From Pholiota molesta (Eukaryota; Basidiomycota; Agaricomycetes; Agaricales; Strophariaceae), in assembly GCA_014925825.1 (NCBI GenBank), contig JACGCK010000008.1:558001-622000 (forward strand): a DNA stretch of 64,000 bases. Reading direction: 5' to 3'. Below are positions 1-11,142 of the stretch, in pieces. Positions within the stretch are counted from its first letter, which is position 1; each line of letters starts with the position of its first letter. A model generated the notes under the pieces. The model searched no databases, was not told the DNA's origin, and worked only from the letters and a program-made list of their open reading frames with translations. Position numbers and translations under genes: made by a program.

Positions 1-1612
1 AAGCCGCCTTGGCCGTCGGAAGCCGCTCCTGGGATGCTGTTGTGGATTGTCGCCGCGTCATTAGCAGGAACGACCATGAGTGTTGTTCCGGTGTCGAGGA
101 TGGCAGTGCGGCCGCTCAGGCCGAGGTCAGTGCCGTCAACACTGACCGCATCAAGGGCACCTTCCCAGAATCCTTGTGCGTTGACGTTGGGGATTGAGAC
201 CAGGGTGTTGGGGTCGAATTTGGTAGTATCAAGTGCGCTGTATCAAAGAAAGAAAGGATGAAGATATCAGAATGATCGTCAACTTGTTGCATGAAGAGAT
301 TCAACTAACCCGAAGGTGATCTCTCCATCATTCTTGTTGTCGGAGAGACGAGAGATCTTGAACGAAGTTATGGCATCCGGAATCAATCCTGCTTTGGCAA
401 GCGATTCCACTGGAGTGTCCGTTTGTTGCTCAGAGAGAGTCTATGCATCAGAACGGCATTAGTTTCGACTTTCGAGTCAACAAATATGTCATGCAGTGAC
501 ATGCATTGAATATACGCACAGATTGAGCAAGACCCATCAAGCCATCGAATGGGGTGGAATCCGATGAGAAATCGACACTTTCCGTGTTGCGACGCCGAAG
601 GTGTGGTTGTTCAAAGCAAGACCCGCTAAAGAGACGTTGTCCGTGATGATATCTCCTGCCACCGATCCTGTTCCATATGTGACGGAGAAGGGACTACCAG
701 AATCCACAAAAGTGCTGCTTGATTGGGTGCCAAGGAAGTTGTGGTTTCCCTAGAGTCGAATGATCGATCAATCGGAATTCTATTTTTAGGGAGTGGGATG
801 GAGAAAACTTACACAACCGCCCCCGCCCAGAGACTGACAACTTTCAGAACCAACCCAAAAATCAGCCGACCCCGAGTCCATGAGAATGAGGAAGTCGCGA
901 GGTGGGGTACCCATTTGCACCGTCGCCAAATAACCCACATCCTGGGCCCTGCAAAGATGTTATTAGAGACCTAGAGAGGGATATGATCTTATTATTGAGA
1001 CGCACTCGATATCGAGGCCCAAAGAATTGGCCGTGGTGGGTGTATTGGCGTTCGTTACGCTGCTTGCAGGTGCTGCAGGTGCGGCAGCCGGTTGCGAAGA
1101 TTTGGAGCCTTTGGCACCATTCCTGTTTTTACCCGACTTCAGCGATGCAAGAGATGCAGCGCCTGTAGTCTTAGCCTTGTGAGGAACACCAATTCGATTG
1201 TAGCGTTTTTCGAGGACATTGTCTGCGGTGCTCCTTCTCGGCACACCCATACGGTTGAAGCGTTTTTCCAGACCTTCAGGCCCTTCTATTGCCAGAACGC
1301 GGCGTTCCAGGTTCTCAACCAAGGTTTCATGAGTTGGGCCTGCACGTCCGGTCATACGCGCCAAACGGCGTTCGCCCCTGTTGATATGTTGTTGAAGATA
1401 CTAAAAACCCAAGGGATGAGCGTAATTCATCGAAGCACGGATTATACGACGCACGATCTGGGATGGAGGCCACGGGCTAGTTCGACACGCTTCAAAGGAA
1501 GTGTCACGAAGTTGGGACTTCTTCTAGAGAGAGGCCCTGCCTCCACGACCTGCGTGGTGAGCATCAAGAGCACACATGATAGCAGAGCAGATAACGAGAG
1601 CCCGAGTTGCAT
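1..1612 (-). CDS. Secreted pepsin-like aspartic protease (A1 family), C-terminus beyond window edge
   Basis: Secreted acid endopeptidase. The chosen start (ATG at 1612) opens a signal peptide, MQLGLSLSALLSC followed by a hydrophobic run to VVEA. A long propeptide follows, including two near-copies of LEKR(F/Y)NR(M/I)GVP (about 1180-1275) and an Ala/Ser/Thr-rich linker. The mature enzyme starts near 940 with YLATVQMGTPPRDF and the first catalytic motif DSGSADFW (about 845-875). The second catalytic motif, ILDTGTTLMVVP, lies near 65-110. The reading frame runs off position 1, so the last part of the C-terminal lobe is missing from the window. Several introns interrupt it (for example near 240-310). 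The motifs fix the family; substrate preference cannot be read. Family known, specificity inferred. Confidence 0.9.
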
Positions 1613-2311
1613 GATGGCTAAACTTGAAGAAACCAGCAAAAAAAGAAAGAAAAACGTCTAGCAGAACGACCCAACCAGGGGTTTGAGGAAGGAATGGAGG
1701 GGATTGTGGCTCCCGTTGAACATGCGCTCTTTATAGATCAGACGGCCCTGTGACCGATGAGTGACAAGCACACGTTGCGCAGAGCAGGGCTATTCAAATA
1801 TCAGCCTGATTGTTGACGAACGCGGGGAAAACAAGCCCTTGTTGCTGCAATGGCCTATTCCAGGCCTCGGACAGCCTATTAATAGCATACAAAGTGCTTT
1901 TGATCTCATGCATACACACTCGCCATATTCTTTTGTTCGTTGCTCGACCAACACTCCCGTTACCACGTCGAAGGCATCTTCAAGCAGTGCCGCAAATTGC
2001 ACATGCCGTGTTCACCGCGACACGACGGAATCATGCACAGCCATGCGCCCTTATTTAACATCACTCACTACAGCTCACTACCCATGGTCGCAAGCATGTA
2101 CTGCGCTGATTTTGGATGAAAGGCGGCATTCATGATTTGATGACGCTCCATCCCCCACTGAAACAAACAGATACGCAAAAGCTGAGTGCAAACGCACTGT
2201 CTTTATCCAGGCATTGGAAAACATAAAGTGTAAAAACTGAAACCGTGGTATTGTATTGCCTAGACATAAAAAAGAGGCAGCTCATGAAGCGCGCCTCGCA
2301 GCGTTAAAGAA
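1613..2311. other. Intergenic: protease promoter and 3' side of the hydratase gene
   Basis: The part next to 1613 carries the protease promoter. Short open frames on both strands here have no recognisable similarity and no typical start context. Nothing else was seen. Confidence 0.4.
1730..1735 (-). promoter_or_regulatory. TATA-box candidate for the aspartic protease
   Basis: On the minus strand the sequence reads TATAAAG, about 118 nt before the protease start codon at 1612. Position and sequence fit a TATA element of a strongly regulated secreted enzyme. No transcript start is known. Confidence 0.4.
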
Positions 2312-3450
2312 TTAGAGCCTTGATCTCGCTGCAGCTTCATCAACTTGAGCATTCACTAGTCGGACATCCTTCTTGATTGTGTCGAAAACGCTGCTATAGA
2401 GGCCCGTCTAAAATGGCATTAGAACAGATAGCATGCACATCAGATGGAGGAGATACCTTGATCAACCCCCAAACACCCATGGTCGCATTTCCACTAAATT
2501 TGTCCGCTATCTCTTCAGCTTTCGCCAGGATGTCCGCCGTTTTTCCCTTGACAAGATAATCTAAAAGGCCATCCTGAAGAGCTTCAGTTGGGGAGAAACG
2601 ATGGCCTTCAAGAGCGATCTTGCGATGCAATCTATGGTCACCAATCTTCGCGCTAAGAATTGCGGTGAAAGAATGAGGCCATGGCGCACCAAAGTGGACC
2701 TAGAATGCTATAAGCCATGCAACTTGCACGATTACTTTGATCGTCCTAACCTCATTCATGCAGACCCACGCGTTTCGGGAACTACCATCTGTCATAACGC
2801 GGTAGTCGCACGCTAGAGACAGCATCAAGCCTCCCGCGTAGCAATGGCCATTGATTGCAGCAATGGTAGGGACTGGCGAGGCGCCTTAGCAATACTGACC
2901 CGTAATGGATAAAAATAGCACTTACTCGGGAAAGTGAGCAATCGGACCAACATGGGATCGAATGTCACTGGAAACTATGGTAAGAGATAGAAGCAGCGCA
3001 GTTCATATGCTAGTACTGACATTGGAAAAAATTGGGGTCTTTCGAGGAATTAGCGAAGTCAAGACCTAGGAAAATGTGATATTAGAATGAAAGCTAGAGA
3101 GGCGCTCGGGATATAGCAAACACCATTGCTGAAGAATTTATCTTGGTCCCTTCTCCCCACAATAATAAGGGCGCCTTTTCCTCCCTCAGTATTCTTGGCC
3201 TCTAGAGCGGTGCGTCGTTGGCCACGCCACTCCCGTTCTACAATATCCAAGGCAGGCATGATTGCTTTGTTGACGAGTTCGTGGGTCAGCCGGTTGTCGT
3301 GACCATTATGCAATTCAATAATCCACAGAGAAGGTTTGGCTAGATGGCGATCATATAAAACATCAAGATATTTCACGACTTAGAAGTAAACATACGGTGG
3401 GTCAACGTTAGCAGAGGATTTCCGGCAGGTAATGAAGTGGTTTGTGACAT
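2312..3450 (-). CDS. Enoyl-CoA hydratase/isomerase family protein
   Basis: Crotonase-fold enzyme, probably an enoyl-CoA hydratase or delta3-delta2-enoyl-CoA isomerase of fatty-acid beta-oxidation. The start is ATG at 3450 (MSQTTSLPAGNP); exon 1 ends at 3396 and a 56-nt intron (3340-3395) joins it to KPSLWIIELHNGHDNRLT. The oxyanion-hole segment is visible as IAAINGHCYAGGLMLSLACDYR (split here: IAAINGHCYAGG, then LMLSLACDYR) near 2810-2870. The tail from about 2630 contains EALQDGLLDYLVKGKT and ends in AARSRL. Starting at a GTG near 3376, inside the intron, would be wrong because the ATG exon joins in frame. No clear C-terminal SKL-type peroxisomal signal is seen. Hydratase and isomerase activity cannot be told apart by eye. 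Confidence 0.82.
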
Positions 3451-3683
3451 TTCCAAACAAGATATTTAGACGCTTGAGTGATAAATGGATGATGGTAGCG
3501 AGTAATCACTGTTAGGGTCAGAAGAGGGACGTTGGACAGGCGGGGTAGGCGGGGTAAGTTGGCGCTGATTTGAACGTCCATGAAGTCAAGTCGAGGGAAC
3601 TCTAATAGCCGGAAGCGCATGTGATTCCTATGATCCAATGTGGAAAATAACCAAATACACCAAATACATCGCTCTGTACAACC

Positions 3684-4023
3684 ATGCCTGTCGACGAAGC
3701 GAGAGTTGCTGAACTCAAAGGTGCGTCAACTATCACTTAGATTTTACATTCTGGCCAATGTTTTCTCTCTAGCCAAGGCACAGGGGCGAGAGGATTATAT
3801 CAAAGAATCATGGGTGAAGGCCATGGAACTTCGCCTAGTTCGCGATGAGCTAGGCAAATGCCACAAAGCAGAGGGCGTTAACCACTACGAGAATTGCAGA
3901 TGGCTGTCGGAGAAATACCTGGCGATGTTGAAGATTAACAGGGTTAGTTTTAATTCATCCTTTTAACTATCTTGAATATAAATCTTGGTGCAGGTGAAGG
4001 GATACAAAACTATCGACGTCTAA
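3684..4023 (+). CDS. nuo-12.3: NADH:ubiquinone oxidoreductase 12.3 kDa subunit (NDUFB10/PDSW homologue)
   Basis: Small accessory subunit of mitochondrial complex I. Three exons, 3684-3720, 3773-3942 and 3994-4023, join with matching phases to 78 codons plus stop; introns are about 52 and 51 nt. The family core is clear: EDYIKESWVKAMELRLVRDE, then KCHKAEGVNHYENCRWLSEK and VKGYKTID at the end. The two conserved cysteines, in KCHKAEG and ENCRW, match the twin-Cys pattern of this subunit, imported into the intermembrane space. The length fits the short basidiomycete form. It lies 233 bp from the start of the hydratase gene on the opposite strand, so they may share a promoter. Confidence 0.85.
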
Positions 4024-4689
4024 GTTCGTTCCGAATATATCCGCGTGCCTTTAACAACACTGTCAACCGCACTTGCCCTACCTTCCGCGCCATGACCCAG
4101 AATACCTTATTATAATTACCATTGGACGCAATCTATCTATGACAAGCCTAGAAAAGTTCCAATTAGATGACGATGTCATGTCTATATTCATGCCGCGATG
4201 CTAGTAATCGAATTCTAGGGGTTCACACAAAGCACTCTGGTCCAGTTCAAGCAAATATTCTCCATTCTAGGGGGTTGAAACTTGGGGATCGGTATCTACA
4301 AGGTCAACTTATAGTTACCAACTGTCGTCGAAACATCCATGACGGAATCTATCTTGTTCAGCCCTGCAACCGTTTTTGACGAGGCGATGTGTTGGTTGCC
4401 ATCGCCTGACAACATCTTCTGCGCTTGTAGATTTGTTGGGCAACATACATGATATTATTATGGGGTAAAAAACCAAGTCAACAGTCACTGTTCTTTGATA
4501 GCATCAAACTTCGACTAAATACATGACTGAATGTCTGCTTAGCATCCCTCCCAAAATTACTTACTGTAAGTGGATTAAAAATATCGAGAGTAATATCAGA
4601 ATCGTCGCATTTGCTACGGGTTTACTGTTTCTTGCTGATCTAATTCATGTACATATGAGTAAACTTTCTAATTTGTGGTGAACAAGATC
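4024..4689. other. Intergenic, convergent 3' ends
   Basis: AT-rich stretch between the 3' end of the complex I subunit and the 3' end of the ThuA-like gene. No gene or repeat was recognised. Confidence 0.4.
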
Positions 4690-6037
4690 CTACGAGTGTA
4701 TTGTCATTTGAGAATTTGCTGAGCCGGCGGTTGCAGAAGTTGACGTCGAATTCGAAGCTTTCGAAGGTGCATTGCCGCTCTGAGTAGCCTCGGACTGCGC
4801 GTTTCCAACGAGGCCAGATGTATTGAAGGCTCGGGTGGTGTTGCCCAAGAGCACCCAAGATATACCACCAAGGACATGAGACAAGAATAAGTCGTCCTAA
4901 TTGTAATAATAAAAAATCAGAACAGAGAAACGTCGAAGTAGTACTAGGAAGTGATAAGATATGCCACTCACTTGCCAGGTCTCATTTAGATGGCCCAACT
5001 CGTGTAGAAACTGCGACCTGCAACTCCTCCGGTTTCCACACCAGCGCCTTTCTCCTGGAACCATGCTGTGCGTGCGATATAATAAATTCAATTATGAACT
5101 GTTGCCTCAAATTTTTGCTCGCTCACCAAGGGGATGGGGAGTCCCTTGATCATGACGCACACCAGCATCTTCATTCCTGTTTAGCATATTTGGCCACAAA
5201 AATATCGGTGACCGCCATACTCATACTCACCAATATAGCTGGACTCGTTCGCAGCTAAGATGACCGTCGCTCCGAGTGTTCGTGGATCAGACTTAAAGTT
5301 ATACCTGATGAAGGATAATTATGATCATCGGACCTATCCAATGCCTGACTGACCATGCGGTGTGGCTCACGCTTCATCTTGAACGCCCCAGATGACCGGA
5401 AGCATACTCGTACTTGGATGGGTCGTATCCAAGACATCGACGGTCTGTAAAGATACAGTCTGTAAATTTGTGGGGGTTGAGTGGGCGTTCGAACTCACAA
5501 AGTTTTGAAGGGCCGGGTGGTAATCAAAGAGGGAACCTGCGATGCCTTTATGGGTGTCATTTATTGTGGTAGATCAGTTCAAGTCGTACCTAGTTCATCG
5601 GTGTAAAATGTAGTATTCCTTAGGGTATCCGATGCCGAATGGATGCCAACGAAGGTGCCTCCAAGGTCGAGGTATTTTTGAAATGCGTCTTTTCCTGCAC
5701 TATCAAGAACTTGACCAAAATCGTCAGAAAAACATGCCCCATCGTCAGGTATAAAAAACTGCGCACCTTCGCCCGTCGTACTCAGAAATAGGATCGTGTC
5801 GTAATTGGATAGCACGTCGTCCGTAAACTGTGTTTGGTCCTCTGTGTTGTCAAATTGGGCGTTAATAGAGTCCTGCCTCGCCTTCAGCGCCTCAATAGCA
5901 GTGGGAATTGAGTCGTGTCTGAAATCTCGAGTAGCAGAATAAATCAAGATCCGTGCCTTTGCCGCGTCGACGGCTGTCGGTATAGATAGAGCCAAGAAAA
6001 GGCACAAGAGGATTAGAAGAAATCGTATTCTCTCCAT
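4690..6037 (-). CDS. Secreted ThuA-like domain protein
   Basis: The start at 6037 gives a clean signal peptide (MERIRFLLILLCLFLALS, cleavage near VDA). The ThuA fold (trehalose-utilisation family, glutamine-amidotransferase-like) follows: ILIYSATRDFRHDSIPTAIE, then TILFLSTTGEGAQF, then LGGTFVGIHSASDT. Later exons carry TVDVLDTTHPSTSMLPVIW and ILAANESSYI. The end, FLSHVLGGISWVLLG, is the typical closing helix, followed by a Ser/Thr/Asn/Ala-rich tail to the stop at 4690. Frame is lost once near 4995-5005 (between RSFYTS and HLNETWQ); one missing base restores it. Fungal ThuA-domain proteins are often linked to sugar metabolism, but the activity is unknown. Confidence 0.78.
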
Positions 6038-6509
6038 GCCCAGCTGAGGAAGAGGGGAGAATATTGACGTGCGCGAGGACAAGTTGAAGGACGAGGGAAG
6101 TAGAACCCACAGTGATCCTGATTCAGAGCTATTTGAAATTTCAGGCCCAGACCAGGTGCGTTATTTTTGTACTTATACTTAAGTAATTGAATGTGAATGC
6201 GTTAGGAGAACAAGATGGGGATTCGGGATGAATGCTTGATGTGGGCAATGGGCATACCATTTATAGCACAATATATGATGGATGAGTTCCCAAAATAAGC
6301 ATGGAGCCAAGAGCATTAGTGGTGGTAATGTGTAGAGGTATTACAAGGGATAGATGTATAGTATATGCTAAGAGTGGAGGGTTCCGAGCTGAAAAGATAG
6401 GAGCAAAAAAGGAGAAAGATAGCAGTAGAGCACATACTCAGATAGCTTTGAGAGTGAGGATGACAGTAGGATGCATATGCATCCAAAGGACAAATGGTGG
6501 CCTGGCCTA
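6038..6509. other. Intergenic: ThuA promoter and 3' side of the Hsp40 gene
   Basis: Holds the upstream region of the ThuA-like gene and the 3' flank of the Hsp40 gene. Purine-rich minus-strand sequence near 6540 belongs to the acidic Hsp40 tail. No further feature was seen. Confidence 0.35.
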
Positions 6510-8342
6510 TTACTGGGGTCGACAATCTGGCTCGCCTCCCATACCATCTTCGTCCTCGTCCTCGTCTTCCCAATCTTCATCGCCTTCGCCAAACTGAGAT
6601 GCAAAGCCTTGGTCAAAGAAGCTGCCAGCCGGAAAAGACCGAGCACCCACATCGACAATGTCGCTCTCCTCATAATCAGCCTCATCTACCACTTCAGGTA
6701 GTGGTTCAACATTCCCTCGTTTGGGGGGAAGAATGGCTTCGACGGCCTATGGTCGATTGTAAGCATCATCATAATTTGGCACCCAAAGATAGGAGGTACT
6801 GACCTGCACATCCGCCGTTTTGAGCCATTGTTCGTCTGGCATCTCAATTTGGAAGACCACATAGAGGTCGCCCTTTTCCTCTGGTCGACGATAGATTGGC
6901 ATTCCTTCTCCGCGCAATACAATAGTCTCATGGAACTTGATAATCTTCCCTGGAGGAGTGGTCATCTTGATACCCCTCCCATCGAGATGGGTGAGAATGA
7001 TGCGCGAAAATCCAAGAAGAGCTTCAGATAATGTGATAGTGACATTGGTCAGAAGATCATTGCCTGATCGCTCAAATGATTCATGGGGTTTGGCTTTCAG
7101 AACGAAGATTACATCTCCAGCTGGAATCCCAGGCTAACGTTGGAGTTAAAGGCAATCTGATCCATCGACGAGCTTGGATCGTACCTCTTGATCTCCTGCA
7201 CCTGCAAGAACAATTCTTTGGCGGTCAGTCATTCCCTTTTCGATGAAGATTTCTTGACGTGTCTTCTCTTTCACCGTCTTTTCTCCCTTGCACTTCTTGC
7301 ACCTATAAATGGATGATTACACTTTAATCTTTGAAAAAAAGATGAGACGATATGAACCTTTCTTTCTCCTTGAGCTTTTCGCCATGGCCATGGCAATCAG
7401 AACATTGGCCTCTTGAATTTCCATAGGCACCTGATGCCAGCTATTTGCATTTTATCAGTCCAGCAAAAGCTGCAAGTGAAAATTACAACGCACTCGAACT
7501 TTCGTATTTGTCCAGCCTTTGCCTTCGCAAGTTGAACAGGGTTTAGGTTTGGCATTGCCGCGTGCCCCCGAGCTTTATTCTAATGTAAGACCAGGATTAG
7601 AGTAAAGGTGATAGAAGCACACACCCTTTGCAGACGCCACATATGATCTCTTTCTCCATATTCATCTTGACGGATTTACCGTTGTAGAGGTCCTCCAATG
7701 TTACTTCATAGGGTATGATTGAGTCTTCGCCTTTTCCTCTGCGCCTTCCTCCCATCTCAGGCCCAAAGTCGAATCCGAACATAGGAGGACCACCGCCATT
7801 GGCAAAAAATTGGGCGAACAGGTTAGCTGCATCCATGGGGTCTCCATGACCGCCCGCCATTCCATCGAGCCCGTGCGTGTCATAAGATTCCCGTTTGTGG
7901 GGGTCACTCAAAATCTCATAACTGAAGACAAGATGAGTGACATCCTCAATTGAGTGACAAGGGAGGGGACAAACGCTGCTGCCATTTCTTGAAATTTTTG
8001 TCCGGCTTCAGGATCATTTATGTTTTTGTCCTTAAAAGACAATGAGCTTGGGTTTTGGCAGAAATCGCAAAGTTCTTACAGGATGGTGCTCTTTTGCCTT
8101 GCAATTAATAAGTTCAAATTTGACACGCTAGAAACAGTGCAACTATACCTTTTTCTTGTAGGCTTTCTTGATTTCATCTTTGAGACATAGGTCAATAACT
8201 CGCAATGAACGAAATCCCTTAGAGGAATGTACCTTCAGAGGCATCGAAAGAGACGCCGAGAAGCTCATACAGCTCTGTTTCAACAGGCACTAAAAAGAGG
8301 GAGACGTTTAGCACAATATAGGGCCAGATTGAAAAACATACT
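6510..8342 (-). CDS. YDJ1: Class A Hsp40/DnaJ co-chaperone (Ydj1/Mas5 type)
   Basis: Cytosolic Hsp70 co-chaperone. The J domain starts PVETELYELLGVSFDASE and has the key HPD in KEHHPDKN. A Gly/Phe-rich linker follows (GGGPPMFGFDFGPEMGG), then four CxxCxG zinc-finger repeats (CGVCKG, CSTCEG, CSDCHG, CKKCKG), the substrate-binding domain and an Asp/Glu-rich tail. The protein ends CRPQ, a Cys four residues from the end as in the farnesylated Ydj1 (CASQ). The start codon appears split: exon 1 ends in A at 8342 and a 52-nt intron (8290-8341, GTATGT...TTTTAG) precedes TG at 8289-8288. The gene reads intact through many introns. It is divergent from NSUN5. Confidence 0.9.
8290..8341 (-). other. Intron inside the ATG start codon of the Hsp40 gene
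   Basis: GTATGT donor at 8341 and TTTTTAG acceptor at 8290, 52 nt. Splicing joins ...CCACAA to TGCCTGTTG, creating ATG-CCT-GTT, the expected start of class A Hsp40s. Without splicing there is no ATG at this point. Confidence 0.6.
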
Positions 8343-8880
8343 TGTGGTCGACTGTTCTCAGGATGCGTTGAGAATCCCGTACAGTAGAACCCAAGAAGAA
8401 AAAAAGAGCGAGTGCAGTCTGTGACGCGCCGTTGAATGATCAATTTCATCCGATTCAATCTCAATCACGCTGTCACTGAAAGTTGGAGCGGAGTTTCAAG
8501 TCGCGTCTGCCACCTTTTTTTTCTCTTTCTTGTTCTCTTCTGCTTTCTCCTCCACTCTGTTGTGACTTCTGGGTTCCTTCCACGCTAGATATCTCTGTAA
8601 GTCTCCTTTCTAATCGCTCGAATGGATTGCCATTTCTTCTTCCATGATGTTCGATATCTTATCTACATTGTCCGACTGGCTTGACCAGGAATGAGGACCA
8701 TCTTACGCTGATTCTTTCTTTTAACTATTCTTTTTCCAACGGAAACTAATGTATTCTTCCTTTTTCCAGTTATGTCGTAGAGTCTAGTGGCCAGCCTTCC
8801 ACACCTGCTCGTCACTCTTTGCCTCCTGGCACCCCTTATACATTCCAATCCTTACGAGACAGCTGTATCTAGAATATAGG
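8343..8880. promoter_or_regulatory. Divergent promoter between Hsp40 and NSUN5 genes
   Basis: 538 bp between two start codons facing apart. It has pyrimidine-rich tracts (around 8515-8580), common before fungal transcript starts, and must hold the 5' leader of the Hsp40 mRNA. Heat-shock elements were not clearly recognised. Confidence 0.45.
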
Positions 8881-10815
8881 ATGAACTTCTACTTTGAAGC
8901 TGCTAAGACGTTGGATCGCATCGATGCTAAACAAGGGTCGATCAAGGGTATCATTGCTACTCTTCCCGAGAAGGACAGAAAGAGGACTGCGGCCCTAGTT
9001 ATCGAAACATTAAAATGTAAGGTCATCGATCTGGTCATGAATGTCAAGAGGTCCATAATGTGAACATGTCATGCAGTCAAGTCCGTGCTTCTTGAAGTTA
9101 TCGACAAGGCAAACCTTATGAAAGAAGAGCGCAAGCTTTCGTCAGGTTCTGCAAACCTTGTTCTTATCCTTGTCCACGACCTTCTTTTGGCGCGAGGTAT
9201 ACAGGCTGGTGACGGCCCCATAAAACAAGCTATATTGCGGCACAAAACACGCTTACACGGAGAGTTTCAGAAAATAAAGATAAAGCGTGGTGCTACCGCG
9301 AACGACCAGCTTGCCCACAACGGAGATGAAAGAGCAGGTGATAGAATCTCTACCCGCGATAATATATACGGCTACTCAATGTTTGGATCCACAGCACTCA
9401 TACCTCGTTATGTTCGCGTGAATACGACCATGTTATCCTTAAAAGAAGCTATCGAATCTTTTGTTTCACGGGGCTTTGTCCTGTCGATCCCTTCAGCTCT
9501 AAGTAAGCTAAAATCATAACTTCTACTGCAGTTATTCACACCTATGCTGGTGTCACAGGAAAGGATTCTCGAAGGACGAACATATACCGAATCTGCTATT
9601 ATTTTCTCCTAATACGACATTCCAAGACGACCCCCTATATGCCTCCGGAAAGATTATCCTCCAAGATAAGGCATCTTGCTTCCCCGCCGTGGTCCTGGCG
9701 CCTCCGCAACACATGACAGTGCTGTAATCGACGCGACTGCGGCGCCGGGAAACAAAACTACACAGTTGAGTGCCCTCATGAACAATAAAGGAAAGGTCAG
9801 GAATCTACATAATATCTCAAGCCCGTTCAATCCGAGTAATGTTTTTTTGCCACAGCTATATGCGTTTGAACGTGACAAGAAACGTTTCCAAACACTCAAA
9901 ATGATGGTGTCCAAAGCCAGCTGCTCAAACGTTTCGCCGATCAATGCAGACTTCTTGGCCACTGACCCCGCCGACCCTCAGTTCAGTCCAGTTACTCACA
10001 TGTAAGGCTCGAGATAGATCTCCACAGCCCTTAGTCTAAATTCTAACCCTTGCCCGCAGTCTCTTAGACCCCTCCTGTAGCGGTTCAGGAATCATCAATC
10101 GATTAGATTATCTACTTGAGGAAGGTACGTTTGCTTAATTTATACTCGCTGACTTTAAAACCTTACCGTTGGTGAATTGCCAAGACGCCGAGGATGATTC
10201 TTCCAAGGATGACAGGTTGGATAAGTTGGCCGCTTTCCAGTTAATGATGATAAAGCATGCCATGAGGTGTACGTTTCGTTCCGTTCTTTGGCATCTTTCC
10301 TTGAAGGAATCTCCGTTCGTTAATTTGAACATATGGGGATTGTTCCGCTATCTAGTTCCTAATGTCAAGAAAATCGTGTATTCGACGTGTAGTATCCACG
10401 CTACCGAAAACGAGCGTGTAGTGACAAGTGCTCTCAAGTCTGAGGAGGCTACGACTGGTTCATTCCAACTTGCCCCCCGAAACGTGGTCCTGCCCAACTG
10501 GCCAAGACGTGGTTATTCTGCGGACATGGACAATCCAGGTATTGGATTACTCAAAACGCAATGTCGCTGTCTTCCAAACTTATGCTTTTATTCCCAGACG
10601 ATGCTGCGTCTCTCGTACGCTGTTTACCAGGCGAGGACGCCACGAATGGCTTTTTTGTATCGTGCTTCATTAGGGTTTCAGACGATCCTACAACAACAGC
10701 AGTGACCACAACAAAGCGGAAGGAAATGGACGGGGAAGGGGAATCCAATGAAGGATCACAACCCAAACCCAAGAAAAAGAAACGTCGTAAAGTAAAGAAA
10801 ACAGAGCAAACATAG
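8881..10815 (+). CDS. RCM1: 25S rRNA cytosine-C5 methyltransferase, NSUN5/Rcm1 family
   Basis: Methylates a cytosine of large-subunit rRNA in the nucleolus. The N-terminal domain starts MNFYFEAAKTLDRIDAKQGS. The SAM-binding part shows IDATAAPGNKTTQLSALM, the LLDPSCSGSGI motif with its Cys, and the second catalytic Cys in KIVYSTCSIHATENE. The end has FFVSCFIRVSDD and a lysine/arginine-rich nucleolar-type tail (KKKKRRKVKKTEQT). At least six introns are present, including 10532-10600 approximately, which joins MDNP to DDAASLVR. One frame loss near 9700-9712, between VVLAPP and HDSAVIDA, is repaired by one missing base. The next gene on this side (SF1) is convergent. Confidence 0.88.
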
Positions 10816-11142
10816 GATTTGAATTGCATACATACTTTGCGTCTCGTCACATAGATAAGTCAAGCGCTAGTTGACTATCCCAGCGGCAAGGTAACATTAT
10901 AAGGGAGCAAGCCTTGAGCTGTTTAAGACTCGTTGATGCGAGAGAGAAAGGGCGGGCAGAACACTTTGCTGGGGTGAATCAAATAAACTAATCAAACAGT
11001 AAAGGAGAGGATGATTTAAGGGTAACACGGGATGAAGGTCGGTCAAACCTGCGCTAGCTAAATTTTTTAGAGGTTCAGTGCTACGAAGTCGTTAGAAGGG
11101 TGAGGAGGCATCTGATTAGGACGATATCAGTGATGAACGAAG

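Noticed and set aside
3059..3376. Start of the hydratase gene at a GTG (3376)
   Set aside because: A 56-nt intron joins an upstream ATG exon (3450) in frame; the GTG lies inside that intron.
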